In this document: one piece after another, positions 10,139 through 22,948 of the stretch
How the letters are laid out: each line of letters opens with the position of its first letter
Numbering within the stretch: position 1 is the stretch's first letter
NCBI RefSeq assembly: GCF_019710635.1
Contig: NZ_JAIFZS010000042.1
Coordinates: 43,025 to 107,024 of the forward strand
Source of the DNA: Mycolicibacterium xanthum
Lineage (GTDB): Bacteria; Actinomycetota; Actinomycetes; Mycobacteriales; Mycobacteriaceae
DNA length: 64,000 nt
Reading direction: 5' to 3'
Notes under the pieces: model-generated
Told to the model about the DNA's origin: nothing
What the model saw: only the letters and a program-made list of their open reading frames with translations
Databases searched by the model: none
Made by a program: the position numbers and the translations under genes

Positions 10139-11650
10139 TTGACGGCTGACCCCGATCCACCATTCGTCACCATCTGGAACAACGTTGTCACCGAACTCAA
10201 CGGAGATGGCAACGCAATCGGCGGCGGGTCACTCACACCCCAGCAGCGCGCCTGGCTCAAACTCGTCCAGCCTCTGGTCCTCACCGAAGGCTTCGCATTG
10301 CTGTCGGTGCCGACACCGTTCGTCCAGAACGAGATCGAACGTCATCTGCGCGAGCCGATCGTCGCGGCGCTGAGCCGTGAGCTCGGTCAGCGCGTCGAAC
10401 TCGGCGTGCGCATCGCCGACCCGGCCACGATCGACGGCCCCGACACCCACAACGGGTTTGCCCACACCGATGACGACGATCCCACCGCGGACAGTGTCGA
10501 CATCGACGGTGATGCCGATGACGTCGACGACGACCTGGCCGCTCGAGCCAGCGCCGAGGAGAGCTGGCCGTCGTACTTCTCCAACCGCAACTCCACGCCC
10601 AGCTCCGACGACCCGACCGCGATCAACCTGAATCGCCGCTACACGTTCGACACCTTCGTCATCGGCGCGTCCAACCGCTTCGCGCACGCGGCGTCCCTGG
10701 CCATCGCCGAGGCGCCGGCCCGGGCCTACAACCCGCTGTTCATCTGGGGCGAGTCCGGACTCGGAAAGACCCACCTGCTGCACGCTGCCGGCAACTACGC
10801 CCAGCGGCTGTTTCCCGGCATGCGCGTCAAGTACGTCTCGACCGAGGAATTCACCAACGACTTCATCAATTCGCTACGCGACGACCGCCGGGCCTCCTTC
10901 AAGCGCACGTACCGTGACATCGACGTGCTGCTCGTCGACGACATCCAGTTCATCGAGGGCAAAGACGGCATCCAGGAAGAGTTCTTCCACACCTTCAACA
11001 CCCTGCACAACGCGAACAAGCAGATCGTCATCTCCTCCGACCGGCCGCCCAAGCAACTGGCCACGCTCGAAGACCGGCTCCGGACCCGGTTCGAGTGGGG
11101 ACTGATCACCGACGTCCAGCCCCCGGAACTCGAGACCCGGATCGCGATCCTGCGCAAGAAAGCTCAAATGGATCGCCTGGACGTCCCGGGTGACGTGCTC
11201 GAGTTGATCGCCAGCCGCATCGAACGCAACATCCGCGAACTCGAGGGTGCCCTGATCCGGGTCACCGCGTTCGCATCGTTGAACAAGACCCCGATCGACA
11301 AATCGCTGGCCGAGATCGTCTTGCGCGACCTGATCTCGGACGCCAGCACGATGCAGATCAGCACCGCCGCCATCATGGCCGCCACCGCCGAGTACTTCGA
11401 GACCAGCGTCGACGAGCTGCGCGGTCCGGGAAAGACCCGCGCCCTGGCCCAATCCCGACAGATTGCGATGTATCTGTGCCGCGAGCTCACCGACCTCTCG
11501 CTGCCCAAGATCGGCCAGGCGTTCGGACGCGATCACACCACGGTGATGTACGCCGAGAAGAAGATCCGCGCCGAGATGGCCGAGCGCCGCGAGGTCTTCG
11601 ACCATGTCAAGGAACTCACCACCCGCATCCGGCAGCGCGCCAAGCGCTGA
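10139..11650 (+). CDS. dnaA: Chromosomal replication initiator DnaA
   Basis: 503 aa from a TTG at 10139 ([17 protein letters not shown]), about 9 nt after an AGGGGG Shine-Dalgarno; a GTG at 10133 would add two residues but sits too close to that site. Domain I covers residues 1-90. The acidic linker (domain II) is [20 protein letters not shown]. The AAA+ core has Walker A GESGLGKT and Walker [13 protein letters not shown]. The C-terminal DNA-binding domain carries the signature [14 protein letters not shown]. It melts oriC and loads the replicative helicase. Confidence 0.98.
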   Translation: MTADPDPPFVTIWNNVVTELNGDGNAIGGGSLTPQQRAWLKLVQPLVLTEGFALLSVPTPFVQNEIERHLREPIVAALSRELGQRVELGVRIADPATIDGPDTHNGFAHTDDDDPTADSVDIDGDADDVDDDLAARASAEESWPSYFSNRNSTPSSDDPTAINLNRRYTFDTFVIGASNRFAHAASLAIAEAPARAYNPLFIWGESGLGKTHLLHAAGNYAQRLFPGMRVKYVSTEEFTNDFINSLRDDRRASFKRTYRDIDVLLVDDIQFIEGKDGIQEEFFHTFNTLHNANKQIVISSDRPPKQLATLEDRLRTRFEWGLITDVQPPELETRIAILRKKAQMDRLDVPGDVLELIASRIERNIRELEGALIRVTAFASLNKTPIDKSLAEIVLRDLISDASTMQISTAAIMAATAEYFETSVDELRGPGKTRALAQSRQIAMYLCRELTDLSLPKIGQAFGRDHTTVMYAEKKIRAEMAERREVFDHVKELTTRIRQRAKR

Positions 11651-12200
11651 GCGCCCCCACACTCACCCAGACCACCCCGGTGGCGCTCCGTCGTGCCGTT
11701 CTTCGGCCCCTGCGGGCCAAAAAACTTTCGCACCGCCAATCCCATCGGCCACAGCGGCGGTTGTGTACACCGCTGTGCAGAACTTGAGATCAAATCACCG
11801 AACAACCTGGGTACCGATCCCCACCGCCACCGCCATCCCGAGCCGGTCCCAGGTTGTCGGCAGGAAATCCCCACGATGCTCACAGCCACTCACACCCACT
11901 GGCCAGCGCGAAACCCTGGTTATCCCCAGGATCCACAGCACCTATTACTGATGCTCTTTTATCTCTCTAGAACTCTTCTCGAAGAAGCGCTCTGGGGAAA
12001 CTCCGCTATCGGGTGTCCAACCGGCGCTCACGTGCCCCGATGTCAGCCCGGCCGATTGGCTTTCAAGTTGGAGCCGAAGGCTCTACGGTGGTTCATCGAC
12101 AGCCGTTGCCGTCGTCGCACCGTGCCGGGAGGGCCGCGCGGGGTGACACCGGGAGAACCGCTGACTAACGCTTTGTCGGGGTGTGCATCGAAGGGACGCT
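11651..12200. other. oriC: Chromosomal replication origin oriC (dnaA-dnaN intergenic)
   Basis: A 550-bp non-coding interval. In mycobacteria the functional origin maps to the dnaA-dnaN gap. The sequence shows degenerate DnaA boxes rather than perfect ones: TTGTGTACA at 11761, TTATCCCCA at 11920 with GATCCACAG just after it, and TTGTCGGCA near 11854. An AT-rich stretch at about 11940-11990 (ATTACTGATGCTCTTTTATC and following) is the likely unwinding element, unusual in this GC-rich setting. Degenerate boxes are normal for this genus. Confidence 0.85.
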
Positions 12201-13397
12201 ATGAACGTGGCGACAACGGCTGGTCTCTCGGATCTGAAATTTCGTCTCACCCGCGAAGACTTCGCCGACGCCGTCGCCTGGGTGGCCCGCAATCTGCCGT
12301 CCAGGCCGACCGTGCCGGTGCTCGCCGGTGTCCTGCTGACCGGAACCGATGAGGGTCTGACCGTTTCCGGCTTCGACTACGAGGTATCTGCCGAGGTCCG
12401 GATTCCCGCTGAAATTGCTTCTCCCGGAAGCGTTTTGGTATCAGGACGGTTGTTGTCCGACATCGTGCGCGCGCTGCCCGCCAAGCCGGTGGATGTCAGC
12501 GTGGAGGGCACTCGGGTGTCACTGACCTGCGGCAGCGCGCGTTTCTCGCTGCCGACGATGGCCGTGGAGGACTATCCGACGCTGCCGGCGCTGCCCGACG
12601 AGACCGGTGTGATCTCGGCGGAGTTGTTCGCCGAGGCGATCGGTCAGGTGGCGGTGGCGGCGGGCCGCGACGACACGTTGCCGATGTTGACCGGGATCCG
12701 GGTCGAGATTTTCGGTGAGAAAGTGGTTTTGGCCGCCACCGATCGTTTCCGGCTGGCCGTGCGCGAGCTGATCTGGGCCACCGATTCCGCCGGATTGGAA
12801 GCCGCGGTGCTTGTTCCCGCCAAGACCCTGGCCGAAGCAGCACGGGCCGGCGCCGACGGTGCCGAGGTGCATCTGTCGCTGGGGTCAGGCCCGAGCGTCG
12901 GTCGGGAGGGTCTGTTGGGCATCCGCAGCGACGGCAAGCGCAGCACGACGCGACTTCTCGACGCGGAGTTCCCGAAGTTCCGCCAGCTGCTCCCGACCGA
13001 ACACACCGCGGTGGCCACGATGGGTGTTGCCGAACTGTCCGAGGCGATCAAGCGGGTGGCGCTGGTCGCCGATCGCGGTGCGCAGGTTCGGATGGAATTC
13101 GCCGATGACGTCCTGCGGTTGTCTGCGGGCGCCGACGACATGGGCCGGGCCGAGGAGGATCTCCCGGTCGAGTTCTCCGGGGATCCCCTGACCATCGCGT
13201 TCAATCCGACGTATCTGACCGACGGGTTGAGCTCGCTGCATGCCGACCGTGTCACGTTCGGTTTCACGACCCCCAGTCGGCCAGCGGTACTGCGACCGGC
13301 GGGTGAGGATGGTGGAGGTGCCGCCGGCAGTGGTCCGTTCCCGGCTGCGCAAACCGAGTACGTCTACCTGTTGATGCCGGTGCGCCTTCCGGGCTGA
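12201..13397 (+). CDS. dnaN: DNA polymerase III sliding clamp (beta subunit)
   Basis: 398 aa. ATG 12201 is chosen over the upstream in-frame ATG 12183 because GAAGGGA lies 6-7 nt before it and homologues begin at this point ([21 protein letters not shown]). Three clamp domains are each about 125 residues, with conserved [13 protein letters not shown] and [11 protein letters not shown] blocks, and the C-terminal [10 protein letters not shown] forms part of the protein-binding cleft. It encircles DNA and tethers Pol III. Full length, no disruption. Confidence 0.97.
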   Translation: MNVATTAGLSDLKFRLTREDFADAVAWVARNLPSRPTVPVLAGVLLTGTDEGLTVSGFDYEVSAEVRIPAEIASPGSVLVSGRLLSDIVRALPAKPVDVSVEGTRVSLTCGSARFSLPTMAVEDYPTLPALPDETGVISAELFAEAIGQVAVAAGRDDTLPMLTGIRVEIFGEKVVLAATDRFRLAVRELIWATDSAGLEAAVLVPAKTLAEAARAGADGAEVHLSLGSGPSVGREGLLGIRSDGKRSTTRLLDAEFPKFRQLLPTEHTAVATMGVAELSEAIKRVALVADRGAQVRMEFADDVLRLSAGADDMGRAEEDLPVEFSGDPLTIAFNPTYLTDGLSSLHADRVTFGFTTPSRPAVLRPAGEDGGGAAGSGPFPAAQTEYVYLLMPVRLPG

Positions 13398-13430
13398 CCG
13401 GCCGCACCGACACGAGAAGGGGTGCTTGAC

Positions 13431-14324
13431 ATGCAACTGGGTCTGGTTGGCCTGGGAAAGATGGGTTTCAACATGCGCGCACGGTTGCGCGAGGGGGGCC
13501 ACGATGTCGTGGGCTACGACCCGCGGCCGGAAGTGTCGGATGTCGCCTCCCTCGCGGAACTCGCCGAGCGGTTGGCGGCGCCGCGGGTGGTCTGGGTGAT
13601 GGTGCCGTCCGGAACGGTGACCGAACAGACGATCTCGGCGGTGGCCGATGTTCTCGGTGAGGGCGACCTGGTGATCGACGGCGGTAACTCGCGCTATACC
13701 GAGGACGAGCCGCACGCGAAGCTGTTGGCGGAAAAGGGCGTCGCGTTCGTCGACGCCGGTGTCTCCGGCGGCGTGTGGGGTCTCACCGAGGGTTACGGCT
13801 TGATGGTCGGCGGTTCTGATGCCGACGTCGAGCGGGCGATGCCGATCTTCGACACGCTGCGACCGCCGGGACCGCGCGAGGACGGCTTCGTCCATGTCGG
13901 TCCGGTGGGTGCCGGTCACTTCGCCAAGATGGTGCACAACGGTGTCGAGTACGCGCTGATGACGGCCTATGCCGAGGGCTACGAGATGCTGGCCGCCGAG
14001 GATCTGGTGAAGAATCCGCAGGCTGTCTACCAGGCCTGGAGTAACGGCACCGTGGTGCGGTCCTGGCTTCAGCAGTTGCTGGCCAAGGCACTCAAGGAAG
14101 ACCCCGAGCTCGCCGAGATCACCGGCTACACAGAGGATTCCGGTGAAGGACGGTGGACCGTCGAGGAGGCGATCCGGCTGCGGGTGCCGGTTCCGGGTAT
14201 TGCGGCGTCGCTGTTCGCCCGGTTCCTGTCGCGCCAGCCCGACTCGCCGACGATGAAGGCGGTCGCGGCGCTGCGCAACCAGTTCGGTGGTCATGCGGTA
14301 CAGCGAGTGAGCGAGTCGGGCTGA
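13431..14324 (+). CDS. gnd: 6-phosphogluconate dehydrogenase, decarboxylating (GntZ type)
   Basis: 297 aa from ATG 13431, preceded by GAGAAGGGG (a GTG at 13422 lies within that ribosome site). The Rossmann motif [12 protein letters not shown] is at the N-terminus, the substrate loop [13 protein letters not shown] follows, then [18 protein letters not shown] and the catalytic lysine region [15 protein letters not shown]. At about 300 aa it belongs to the short NAD-preferring Gnd/YqeC class rather than the 470-aa enzyme. It oxidises 6-phosphogluconate to ribulose 5-phosphate in the pentose phosphate pathway. Its place between dnaN and recF is not seen in the M. tuberculosis order. Confidence 0.93.
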   Translation: MQLGLVGLGKMGFNMRARLREGGHDVVGYDPRPEVSDVASLAELAERLAAPRVVWVMVPSGTVTEQTISAVADVLGEGDLVIDGGNSRYTEDEPHAKLLAEKGVAFVDAGVSGGVWGLTEGYGLMVGGSDADVERAMPIFDTLRPPGPREDGFVHVGPVGAGHFAKMVHNGVEYALMTAYAEGYEMLAAEDLVKNPQAVYQAWSNGTVVRSWLQQLLAKALKEDPELAEITGYTEDSGEGRWTVEEAIRLRVPVPGIAASLFARFLSRQPDSPTMKAVAALRNQFGGHAVQRVSESG

Positions 14325-14337
14325 TCGAGAGACAACG

Positions 14338-15498
14338 GTGTACGTCCGCCACCTGGCGCTGACCGACTTCCGTTCATGGCCGCGGGTCGAACTCGAGCTG
14401 GCGCCGGGGCGGACGGTGTTCGTCGGCCCAAACGGTTTCGGTAAGACGAATCTGGTTGAGGCCTTGTGGTACTCGGCGACATTGGGGTCACATCGGGTGG
14501 CCACCGACGCTCCGTTGATCCGGGCGGGTGCCGATCGCGCGGTGGTGTCGACGATCGTGGTGAACGACGGTCGTGAGCTCGCCGTCGATCTGGACATCAG
14601 CTCCGGGCGGGCTAACAAGGCCCGGCTCAACCGCTCCCCCGTCCGGTCGGCCCGCGAGATCCTCGGCGTACTGCGGGCGGTGCTGTTCGCGCCGGAGGAT
14701 CTCGCCCTGGTTCGTGGAGATCCCGGCGAGCGCCGGCGCTACCTCGACGAACTGGCCACCACCCGTAGGCCGCGCATCGCCGGCGTGCGCGCGGACTACG
14801 ACAAGGTGGTCCGGCAACGAACCGCACTGCTGAAGACCGCCGCCGGCGCCCGATTCCGCGGCGATCGGGGTGCGCTGGAGACGCTGGACGTGTGGGACGG
14901 GCATCTGGCCGCGCACGGCGCGCAATTGGTCGCTGCCCGGGTGGATCTGGTGAACCAATTGGCACCCGAGGTGGAAAAGGCTTACCAGTTGCTCGCGCCA
15001 GGGTCACGGCCCGCGGGTATTCGATACCGCAGCGGTGTCGAGGCGGTGGAGGCCGAGGCGGCGGCTGGGGCGTGCGATGCGGAGGTGTTCGAGGTGGCGT
15101 TGTTGGACGCATTGAGTCGCCGTCGCGACGCCGAGTTGGAACGCGGTGTGTGCCTGGTCGGTCCGCACCGCGACGACGTCGAGTTGCGGCTGGGCGACCA
15201 GATCGCCAAAGGGTTTGCCAGCCACGGGGAATCGTGGTCGATGGCATTGGCGCTGCGGCTGGCGGCCTACGAATTGCTGCGGACCGAGGGAGATCCGGTG
15301 CTGCTGCTCGACGATGTCTTCGCCGAACTCGACAGCGCGCGGCGCCGGGCGTTGGCCCAGGTCGCGGATTCGGCCGAACAGGTGCTGGTGACCGCGGCGG
15401 TTGCCGAGGACATCCCGGCGGACTGGCATGACGCGCGACGCATCGACATCTGCATGCGTGATGGGGACGACGGCCGGATCTCCGAGGTGCAGCCGTGA
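14338..15498 (+). CDS. recF: DNA replication/repair protein RecF
   Basis: 386 aa, GTG start. SMC-like ATPase with Walker A G30PNGFGKT37, the signature region ([22 protein letters not shown]) and Walker [16 protein letters not shown]. It acts with RecOR to load RecA at gaps. Position in the dnaN-recF-dciA-gyrB series is conserved. The stop overlaps the dciA start by 4 bp. Confidence 0.96.
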   Translation: MYVRHLALTDFRSWPRVELELAPGRTVFVGPNGFGKTNLVEALWYSATLGSHRVATDAPLIRAGADRAVVSTIVVNDGRELAVDLDISSGRANKARLNRSPVRSAREILGVLRAVLFAPEDLALVRGDPGERRRYLDELATTRRPRIAGVRADYDKVVRQRTALLKTAAGARFRGDRGALETLDVWDGHLAAHGAQLVAARVDLVNQLAPEVEKAYQLLAPGSRPAGIRYRSGVEAVEAEAAAGACDAEVFEVALLDALSRRRDAELERGVCLVGPHRDDVELRLGDQIAKGFASHGESWSMALALRLAAYELLRTEGDPVLLLDDVFAELDSARRRALAQVADSAEQVLVTAAVAEDIPADWHDARRIDICMRDGDDGRISEVQP

Positions 15499-16073
15499 CG
15501 CACGACGATGACGACGCTGAGGACCGCGGCGGCGCGGCCGAGCCCCCGGCACACCTGGCCGGGTTGACCGGCATGGATCTGGTCCGGCGCACCCTGGAGG
15601 AAGCCCGTGGAGCGGCCCGCTCGCAGGGTAAGAACGTGGGCCGGGGGCGGCGCGCACCGACGCCGCGCAGGGTCGCCGGGTCGAGCAGGCGACGTTGGTC
15701 GGGGCCCGGGCCGGACAGCCGCGACCCGCAACTACTCGGGGCGGCGACCAGCGACCTCGCCAGATCCCGCGGGTGGTCGGGGCGGGTCGCCGAGGGCGCG
15801 GTGTTCGGCCGCTGGCGGACCGTGGTCGGTGATCAGATCGCTGCGCACGCCTCGCCGACGTCCCTGAACGAAGGGGTGTTGACGGTGGCGGCGGAATCCA
15901 CCGCGTGGGCCACCCAGCTGAGGATGGTGCAGGCGCAGTTGCTGGCCAAGATCGCCGCGGCCGTCGGCGACGGGGTCGTCACCTCGATCAAAATCACCGG
16001 CCCGGTCGGTCCGTCCTGGCGCAAGGGCCGTTACAACGTCCGGGGTCGGGGACCCCGGGACACCTACGGATGA
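15495..16073 (+). CDS. dciA: DciA-type replicative helicase loader (DUF721)
   Basis: 192 aa, GTG start overlapping recF. The first 90 residues are low-complexity and basic. The DUF721 domain is C-terminal ([50 protein letters not shown]). It corresponds to M. tuberculosis Rv0004, the founding DciA, which interacts with DnaB and replaces DnaC/DnaI loaders in most bacteria. The essential replication role is known for the family in mycobacteria. Confidence 0.92.
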   Translation: MTHDDDDAEDRGGAAEPPAHLAGLTGMDLVRRTLEEARGAARSQGKNVGRGRRAPTPRRVAGSSRRRWSGPGPDSRDPQLLGAATSDLARSRGWSGRVAEGAVFGRWRTVVGDQIAAHASPTSLNEGVLTVAAESTAWATQLRMVQAQLLAKIAAAVGDGVVTSIKITGPVGPSWRKGRYNVRGRGPRDTYG

Positions 16074-16211
16074 CCCTGCACGGCGGATAGCCTGAGAGCC
16101 GCCAGAAGATGCCGCAGCGGTTTCCAAGGCGTCAAGACCTATCTTCGTTCGAGAAATTCCGCGCACGGCGCGATTAGGTGTGCAGAAACGCCGCCGCAGG
16201 ATCGGTCCTGA

Positions 16212-18320
<2,109 letters not shown>

Positions 18321-18325
18321 TCCGT

Positions 18326-18381
18326 CGAGCGTGAAGTCGTCGGCACGCTCGGCATCGGGTGTGACGACACCTTCACGCTCG
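18326..18381. repeat. Long inverted repeat in the gyrB-gyrA spacer
   Basis: CGAGCGTGAAG at 18326-18336 pairs perfectly with CTTCACGCTCG at 18371-18381. Inside this stem TCGTC can pair with GACGA (18364-18368), giving a 56-nt extended hairpin in the 98-bp spacer between two co-directional gyrase genes. There is no following U-tract. It could be a transcript-processing or partial-termination element, or an intragenomic repeat. Confidence 0.7.
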
Positions 18382-18418
18382 CAGGCACTCTCGAGCCGCA
18401 ACCACGAGAAGGAACTCC

Positions 18419-20935
18419 ATGACTGACACCACGCTGCCGCCCGGCGACGAAGCCGGCGACCGGATCGAACCGGTCGACATCCAGCAGGAGATGCAGCGCA
18501 GCTACATCGACTACGCGATGAGCGTCATCGTCGGCCGCGCGCTGCCGGAGGTGCGCGACGGCCTCAAGCCGGTGCACCGGCGGGTGCTCTACGCCATGTT
18601 CGACTCCGGCTTCCGGCCCGACCGCAGCCACGCGAAATCCGCACGCTCGGTTGCCGAGACGATGGGTAACTACCACCCGCACGGCGACGCGTCGATCTAC
18701 GACACCCTGGTCCGGATGGCCCAGCCATGGTCACTGCGCTACCCGCTGGTCGACGGCCAGGGCAACTTCGGCTCACCGGGCAACGACCCGCCGGCGGCGA
18801 TGAGGTACACCGAAGCCCGGCTGACTCCGCTGGCGATGGAGATGCTGCGCGAAATCGACGAGGAGACAGTCGATTTCATCCCTAACTACGACGGCCGGGT
18901 GCAGGAGCCGACGGTCCTGCCGAGCCGGTTCCCGAACCTGCTGGCCAACGGGTCCGGCGGCATCGCCGTGGGTATGGCCACCAACATCCCGCCGCACAAC
19001 CTGGGCGAGCTCGCCGAGGCGGTGTACTGGTGCCTGGACAACCACGACGCCGACGAAGAGGCGACGCTGATCGCGGTGTGCGAACGGGTCAAGGGACCCG
19101 ACTTCCCCACCCACGGCCTGATCGTCGGCTCGCAGGGGATCGCCGACACCTACACCACCGGGCGCGGCTCGATCCGGATGCGCGGCGTGGTGGAGATCGA
19201 GGAGGACTCCCGCGGCCGCACGTCGCTGGTGATCACCGAATTGCCGTATCAGGTCAACCACGACAACTTCATCACCTCGATCGCCGAGCAGGTCCGCGAC
19301 GGCAAGCTCGGCGGCATCTCCAACATCGAGGACCAGTCCAGTGACCGGGTGGGTCTGCGCATCGTCGTCGAGATCAAACGCGACGCGGTGGCCAAGGTGG
19401 TGCTCAACAACCTCTACAAGCACACCCAGCTGCAGACCAGCTTCGGCGCCAACATGCTGGCGATCGTCGACGGCGTGCCACGCACGCTGCGGCTCGACCA
19501 GCTGCTGCGCCACTACGTCAACCACCAACTCGACGTCATCGTCCGGCGCACCACCTACCGGCTGCGCAAGGCCAACGAACGGGCCCACATCCTGCGCGGT
19601 CTGGTGAAGGCGCTCGACGCGCTCGACGAGGTGATCGCGTTGATCCGGGCGTCGGAGACCGTCGACGTGGCGCGGGCCGGCCTGATCGAACTGCTCGACA
19701 TCGACGAGATCCAGGCCCAGGCGATCCTGGACATGCAGCTGCGGCGGCTGGCCGCGCTGGAGCGCCAGCGCATCATCGACGACCTGGCCAAGATCGAGGC
19801 CGAGATCGCCGACCTCGAGGACATCCTGGCCAAGCCGGAGCGGCAACGGGCCATCGTAAGAGGAGAACTCGACGAGATTGTCCAAAAGCACGGCGACGAG
19901 CGCCGCACCCGCATCATCGCCGCCGACGGCGAGGTGGCCGACGAGGATCTGATCGCGCGCGAGGACGTCGTCGTGACGATCACCGAGACGGGCTACGCCA
20001 AACGGACGAAGACCGACCTGTACCGCAGCCAGAAGCGCGGCGGCAAGGGCGTGCAGGGTGCCGGCCTCAAGCAGGACGACATCGTCAACCACTTCTTCGT
20101 CTGCTCCACCCACGACTGGATCCTGTTCTTCACCACGCAGGGCCGGGTGTACCGGGCCAAGGCCTACGACCTGCCCGAGGCGTCGCGCACGGCGCGGGGC
20201 CAGCACGTCGCCAACCTGCTGGCGTTCCAGCCGGAGGAACGCATCGCGCAGGTGATCCAGATCAAGGGCTACGAGGACGCCCAGTATCTGGTGCTGGCCA
20301 CCCGCAACGGCCTGGTGAAGAAGTCCAAGCTGGTGGACTTCGACTCCAACCGGTCGGGCGGAATCGTCGCGGTGAACCTGCGTGACGGCGACGAGCTCGT
20401 CGGCGCGGTGCTCTGCTCGGCCGAGGACGACCTGCTGCTGGTCTCGGCCAACGGGCAGTCCATCCGGTTCTCGGCCACCGACGAGGCGCTGCGGCCGATG
20501 GGCCGCGCCACCTCGGGTGTGCAGGGTATGCGGTTCAACGCCGAGGACGCACTGCTGTCGCTCAACGTGGTCCGCGACGACACGTATCTGCTGGTCGCGA
20601 CCTCGGGTGGCTACGCGAAGCGCACCGCGATCGAGGAGTACCCGGTGCAGGGCCGCGGCGGTAAGGGGGTGCTGACGATCCAGTTCGACCGGCGACGTGG
20701 CACGCTGGTCGGTGCGTTGATCGTCGATGACGACACCGAGCTGTACGCCATCACCTCCGGAGGGGGCGTCATTCGGACCGGCGCCCGACAGGTGCGCAAG
20801 GCCGGCCGCCAGACCAAGGGCGTTCGGTTGATGAACCTGGGAGACGGCGACACACTTATCGCGATCGCGCGGAATGCCGAAGCCGGTGACAGTACCGATG
20901 AGGTCAACACCGACCTCGACGCGACAGATCAGTGA
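18419..20935 (+). CDS. gyrA: DNA gyrase subunit A
   Basis: 838 aa, uninterrupted (no intein). The breakage-reunion domain has the catalytic Tyr130 in [10 protein letters not shown]. The quinolone-resistance region reads [13 protein letters not shown] with Ala91, Ser92 and Asp95, one number above M. tuberculosis 90/91/94, which is the susceptible-type combination. The C-terminal half holds beta-pinwheel repeats including the GyrA box QKRGGKG. It cuts and rejoins DNA with GyrB. Confidence 0.98.
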   Translation: MTDTTLPPGDEAGDRIEPVDIQQEMQRSYIDYAMSVIVGRALPEVRDGLKPVHRRVLYAMFDSGFRPDRSHAKSARSVAETMGNYHPHGDASIYDTLVRMAQPWSLRYPLVDGQGNFGSPGNDPPAAMRYTEARLTPLAMEMLREIDEETVDFIPNYDGRVQEPTVLPSRFPNLLANGSGGIAVGMATNIPPHNLGELAEAVYWCLDNHDADEEATLIAVCERVKGPDFPTHGLIVGSQGIADTYTTGRGSIRMRGVVEIEEDSRGRTSLVITELPYQVNHDNFITSIAEQVRDGKLGGISNIEDQSSDRVGLRIVVEIKRDAVAKVVLNNLYKHTQLQTSFGANMLAIVDGVPRTLRLDQLLRHYVNHQLDVIVRRTTYRLRKANERAHILRGLVKALDALDEVIALIRASETVDVARAGLIELLDIDEIQAQAILDMQLRRLAALERQRIIDDLAKIEAEIADLEDILAKPERQRAIVRGELDEIVQKHGDERRTRIIAADGEVADEDLIAREDVVVTITETGYAKRTKTDLYRSQKRGGKGVQGAGLKQDDIVNHFFVCSTHDWILFFTTQGRVYRAKAYDLPEASRTARGQHVANLLAFQPEERIAQVIQIKGYEDAQYLVLATRNGLVKKSKLVDFDSNRSGGIVAVNLRDGDELVGAVLCSAEDDLLLVSANGQSIRFSATDEALRPMGRATSGVQGMRFNAEDALLSLNVVRDDTYLLVATSGGYAKRTAIEEYPVQGRGGKGVLTIQFDRRRGTLVGALIVDDDTELYAITSGGGVIRTGARQVRKAGRQTKGVRLMNLGDGDTLIAIARNAEAGDSTDEVNTDLDATDQ

Positions 20936-20945
20936 GGAGTCGTAG

Positions 20946-21872
20946 GTGAGCTCACCGAACGAGCCGGCAAACCCACGAAGCGGTGACGGGTCAAGCGGGG
21001 CCAACGGCTCGCCCGGCGGGTCTGCGACCTCTGCCGGTCCGGCCACCGAGGGTGCATCGCCGGGCACATCGCCGGCCCGCAGCGGCGCGCCCGGCCCGGC
21101 GCCGGCGCAGGGCGCCGACGGCGACGCACCGCCCTGGCAGCGTGGCACGGCGGCCCGCCGCCAGCAGACCCCGGAGGATCAGCGCGGCACTGGTGCGGCG
21201 GGCGGCCTGGATGCCCGGTTGAACCGGTTCATCTCCGGCGGTGCAGCACCGGCCGCGCCGACCACCGGCCCGGAGGCCGACCAGGCACCGCGGGGCGACC
21301 GCACCGAGGTGATGCGCAGCGAGCCCAACCGCCCGGCGCCGCGGGTGGAGAACAAGGCCTACGCCAGCGAGCTGCCCGATCTGTCCGGCCCGATGCCGCG
21401 ACCGGTTCAGCAGCGCAAACCGCCGGAACGTCCCCAGGGTGAGCAGCAGTCGCCGGCGACTCCCCCACCGGCCAAGGCGGTCGAGGTGGCTACCCGCCAG
21501 CACAAGGGACCCGTCCGGGCCAGCATGCAGATCCGGCGCATCGATCCCTGGAGCACGCTGAAGGTGTCGCTGCTGTTGTCGGTCGCGTTGTTCTTCGTAT
21601 GGATGATCGCGGTGGCGTTCCTTTACCTGGTGCTCGGCGGCATGGGCGTGTGGAGCAAGCTCAACAGCAACGTCGGTGACCTGCTCACCAGCGCCAGCGG
21701 CGCCTCCGGCGGAGAACTGGTGTCCAGCGGCATGATCTTCGGCGGCGCCACGCTGATCGGGCTGGTGAACATCGTGCTGCTGACCGCCGCGGCGACGATC
21801 GGGGCCTTCATCTACAACCTGACCACCGACCTGGTGGGCGGCATCGAGGTCACGCTGGCCGACCGCGACTGA
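20946..21872 (+). CDS. DUF3566 transmembrane protein (Rv0007-like)
   Basis: 308 aa, GTG start 11 bp after gyrA. Residues 1-190 are Pro/Ala/Gly-rich and disordered. The C-terminal DUF3566 domain begins [22 protein letters not shown], has two strong membrane segments ([22 protein letters not shown] and [25 protein letters not shown]), and ends [11 protein letters not shown]. It is conserved directly after gyrA across actinobacteria and probably cotranscribed. Its molecular function is unknown to me. Confidence 0.9.
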   Translation: MSSPNEPANPRSGDGSSGANGSPGGSATSAGPATEGASPGTSPARSGAPGPAPAQGADGDAPPWQRGTAARRQQTPEDQRGTGAAGGLDARLNRFISGGAAPAAPTTGPEADQAPRGDRTEVMRSEPNRPAPRVENKAYASELPDLSGPMPRPVQQRKPPERPQGEQQSPATPPPAKAVEVATRQHKGPVRASMQIRRIDPWSTLKVSLLLSVALFFVWMIAVAFLYLVLGGMGVWSKLNSNVGDLLTSASGASGGELVSSGMIFGGATLIGLVNIVLLTAAATIGAFIYNLTTDLVGGIEVTLADRD

Positions 21873-21943
21873 GGTCACGGGCATCGAGTTTGGGAGACGG
21901 CCACACCGTACGGTAATCTCGTCGCTCGGCCCGTGCGGTTGAC

Positions 21944-22017
21944 GGGGCTATAGCTCAGGCGGTTAGAGCGCTTCGCTGATAACGAAGAGGTCGGAGGTTC
22001 GAGTCCTCCTAGCCCCA
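21944..22017 (+). tRNA. ileT: tRNA-Ile (GAT)
   Basis: 74 nt. The acceptor stem GGGGCTA pairs with TAGCCCC with discriminator A. The D arm is AGCTCAGGCGGTTAGAGC, the anticodon stem-loop CTTCGCTGATAACGAAG has GAT in the loop, and the T arm is GGAGGTTCGAGTCCTCC. CCA is not encoded. It forms a pair with tRNA-Ala downstream, as in other mycobacteria. Confidence 0.97.
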
Positions 22018-22034
22018 CGGAAAGGTTCACATCG

Positions 22035-22160
22035 ATGAAGCTCGTGGTGCTTCTGACCGCCGCGGTCGGCGCGATCGCCGCGGTTATGGTGTGGCGGACC
22101 CAGCACGGACCCGAGGTGTGGCACACCCTGCCCGACCACAACGCCGATGCACCTTCCTGA
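22035..22160 (+). CDS. 41-aa single-pass membrane peptide between tRNA genes (DLW-39-like)
   Basis: A small frame from ATG 22035 encodes MKLVVLLTAAVGAIAAVMVW followed by a short polar tail RTQHGPEVWHTLPDHNADAPS. A GGAAAGG-like purine tract precedes it. It fits exactly between tRNA-Ile and tRNA-Ala. Size, one N-terminal membrane helix and location after gyrA suggest the actinobacterial DLW-39 family of tiny membrane proteins, an assignment made from memory of that family. Function unknown. Confidence 0.65.
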   Translation: MKLVVLLTAAVGAIAAVMVWRTQHGPEVWHTLPDHNADAPS

Positions 22161-22169
22161 TCGGCACCG

Positions 22170-22242
22170 GGGGCCTTAGCTCAGTTGGTAGAGCGCTGCC
22201 TTTGCAAGGCAGATGTCAGGAGTTCGAATCTCCTAGGCTCCA
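22170..22242 (+). tRNA. alaT: tRNA-Ala (TGC)
   Basis: 73 nt. The acceptor stem GGGGCCT pairs with AGGCTCC (one G-T) with discriminator A. The D arm is AGCTCAGTTGGTAGAGC, the anticodon loop in TGCCTTTGCAAGGCA reads TGC, and the T arm is CAGGAGTTCGAATCTCCTA. The accessory block 22.3-35.4 kb begins right after it. Confidence 0.97.
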
Positions 22243-22344
22243 CAAGCGGCAACGATTGCCCCATCACTGCATGGCAACGGCGAGGTGCGACCGGCCCGGT
22301 CGCCAACCGACGAGCCGATGGATTGCGGCTGACACACTGTCGGA

Positions 22345-22857
22345 ATGCCCGGCGTCGTCCTGCTACCCGCCACCGTCGAGCAGCTCACCGCCCTGCAATC
22401 CGACCCCGCGAGGTTCGGCAGGTTGATCGGCAGCGCGGTACCGGTCGGATGGCCGGAGTTTCCGGAGTCTGTCGGATACACCCTCGACCGGCTGCGCGAA
22501 CATCCCGAGGAAGCCGACTGGTGGATGCACTTCTTCATGTCCGGCGGAATCCTCTTCGGCTCGGGCGGTTTCGCCGGCCCACCCGACCAGGGCGTTGTCG
22601 AAATCGGATACGAACTCGCGCCGGGGTTTCGCGGCAGGGGGCTAGGGGTGGCGGCGGCGCGGGCGATGCTCGACAAGGCCGCCGCCCACGGGACGGTCAG
22701 CATGGTCGTCGCGAACACGCTCCCCCAGGAGAATCCGTCGACGGGCGTGCTTCGCCGACTCGGATTTATGCTGGCCGGCGAACGGGAGGATCCCGACGTG
22801 GGCACGACCTGGCATTGGGAGCGTCCGCTGACTTCTGGCCGAAATTGCACCACTTGA
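22345..22857 (+). CDS. GNAT family (RimJ-like) N-acetyltransferase
   Basis: 170 aa. The GNAT core includes VVEIGYELAPGFRGRGLGVAAARAMLDKA, which carries the Q/R-x-x-G-x-G/A acetyl-CoA loop (RGRGLG), and the C-terminal NPSTGVLRRLGFMLAGE typical of RimJ/RimL relatives. The substrate cannot be told from sequence. It stands alone after tRNA-Ala and is convergent with dacB. Stop to dacB stop gap is 91 bp. Confidence 0.85.
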   Translation: MPGVVLLPATVEQLTALQSDPARFGRLIGSAVPVGWPEFPESVGYTLDRLREHPEEADWWMHFFMSGGILFGSGGFAGPPDQGVVEIGYELAPGFRGRGLGVAAARAMLDKAAAHGTVSMVVANTLPQENPSTGVLRRLGFMLAGEREDPDVGTTWHWERPLTSGRNCTT

Positions 22858-22948
22858 ACGAATTGCCGCGCTGACCCGCAGCAGCTGGCGACCCCGGCGA
22901 CAGTCAGGGCGAGAATGATCCACCGGCGTCCGGCCCCTGCGACCGGGC

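Noticed and set aside
11693..12352. 219-aa frame spanning oriC into dnaN
   Set aside because: It crosses the replication origin and overlaps dnaN in another frame, with no homology.
18614..18700. Quinolone-resistance mutation in gyrA
   Set aside because: The region shows the susceptible-type Ala91/Ser92/Asp95 combination.
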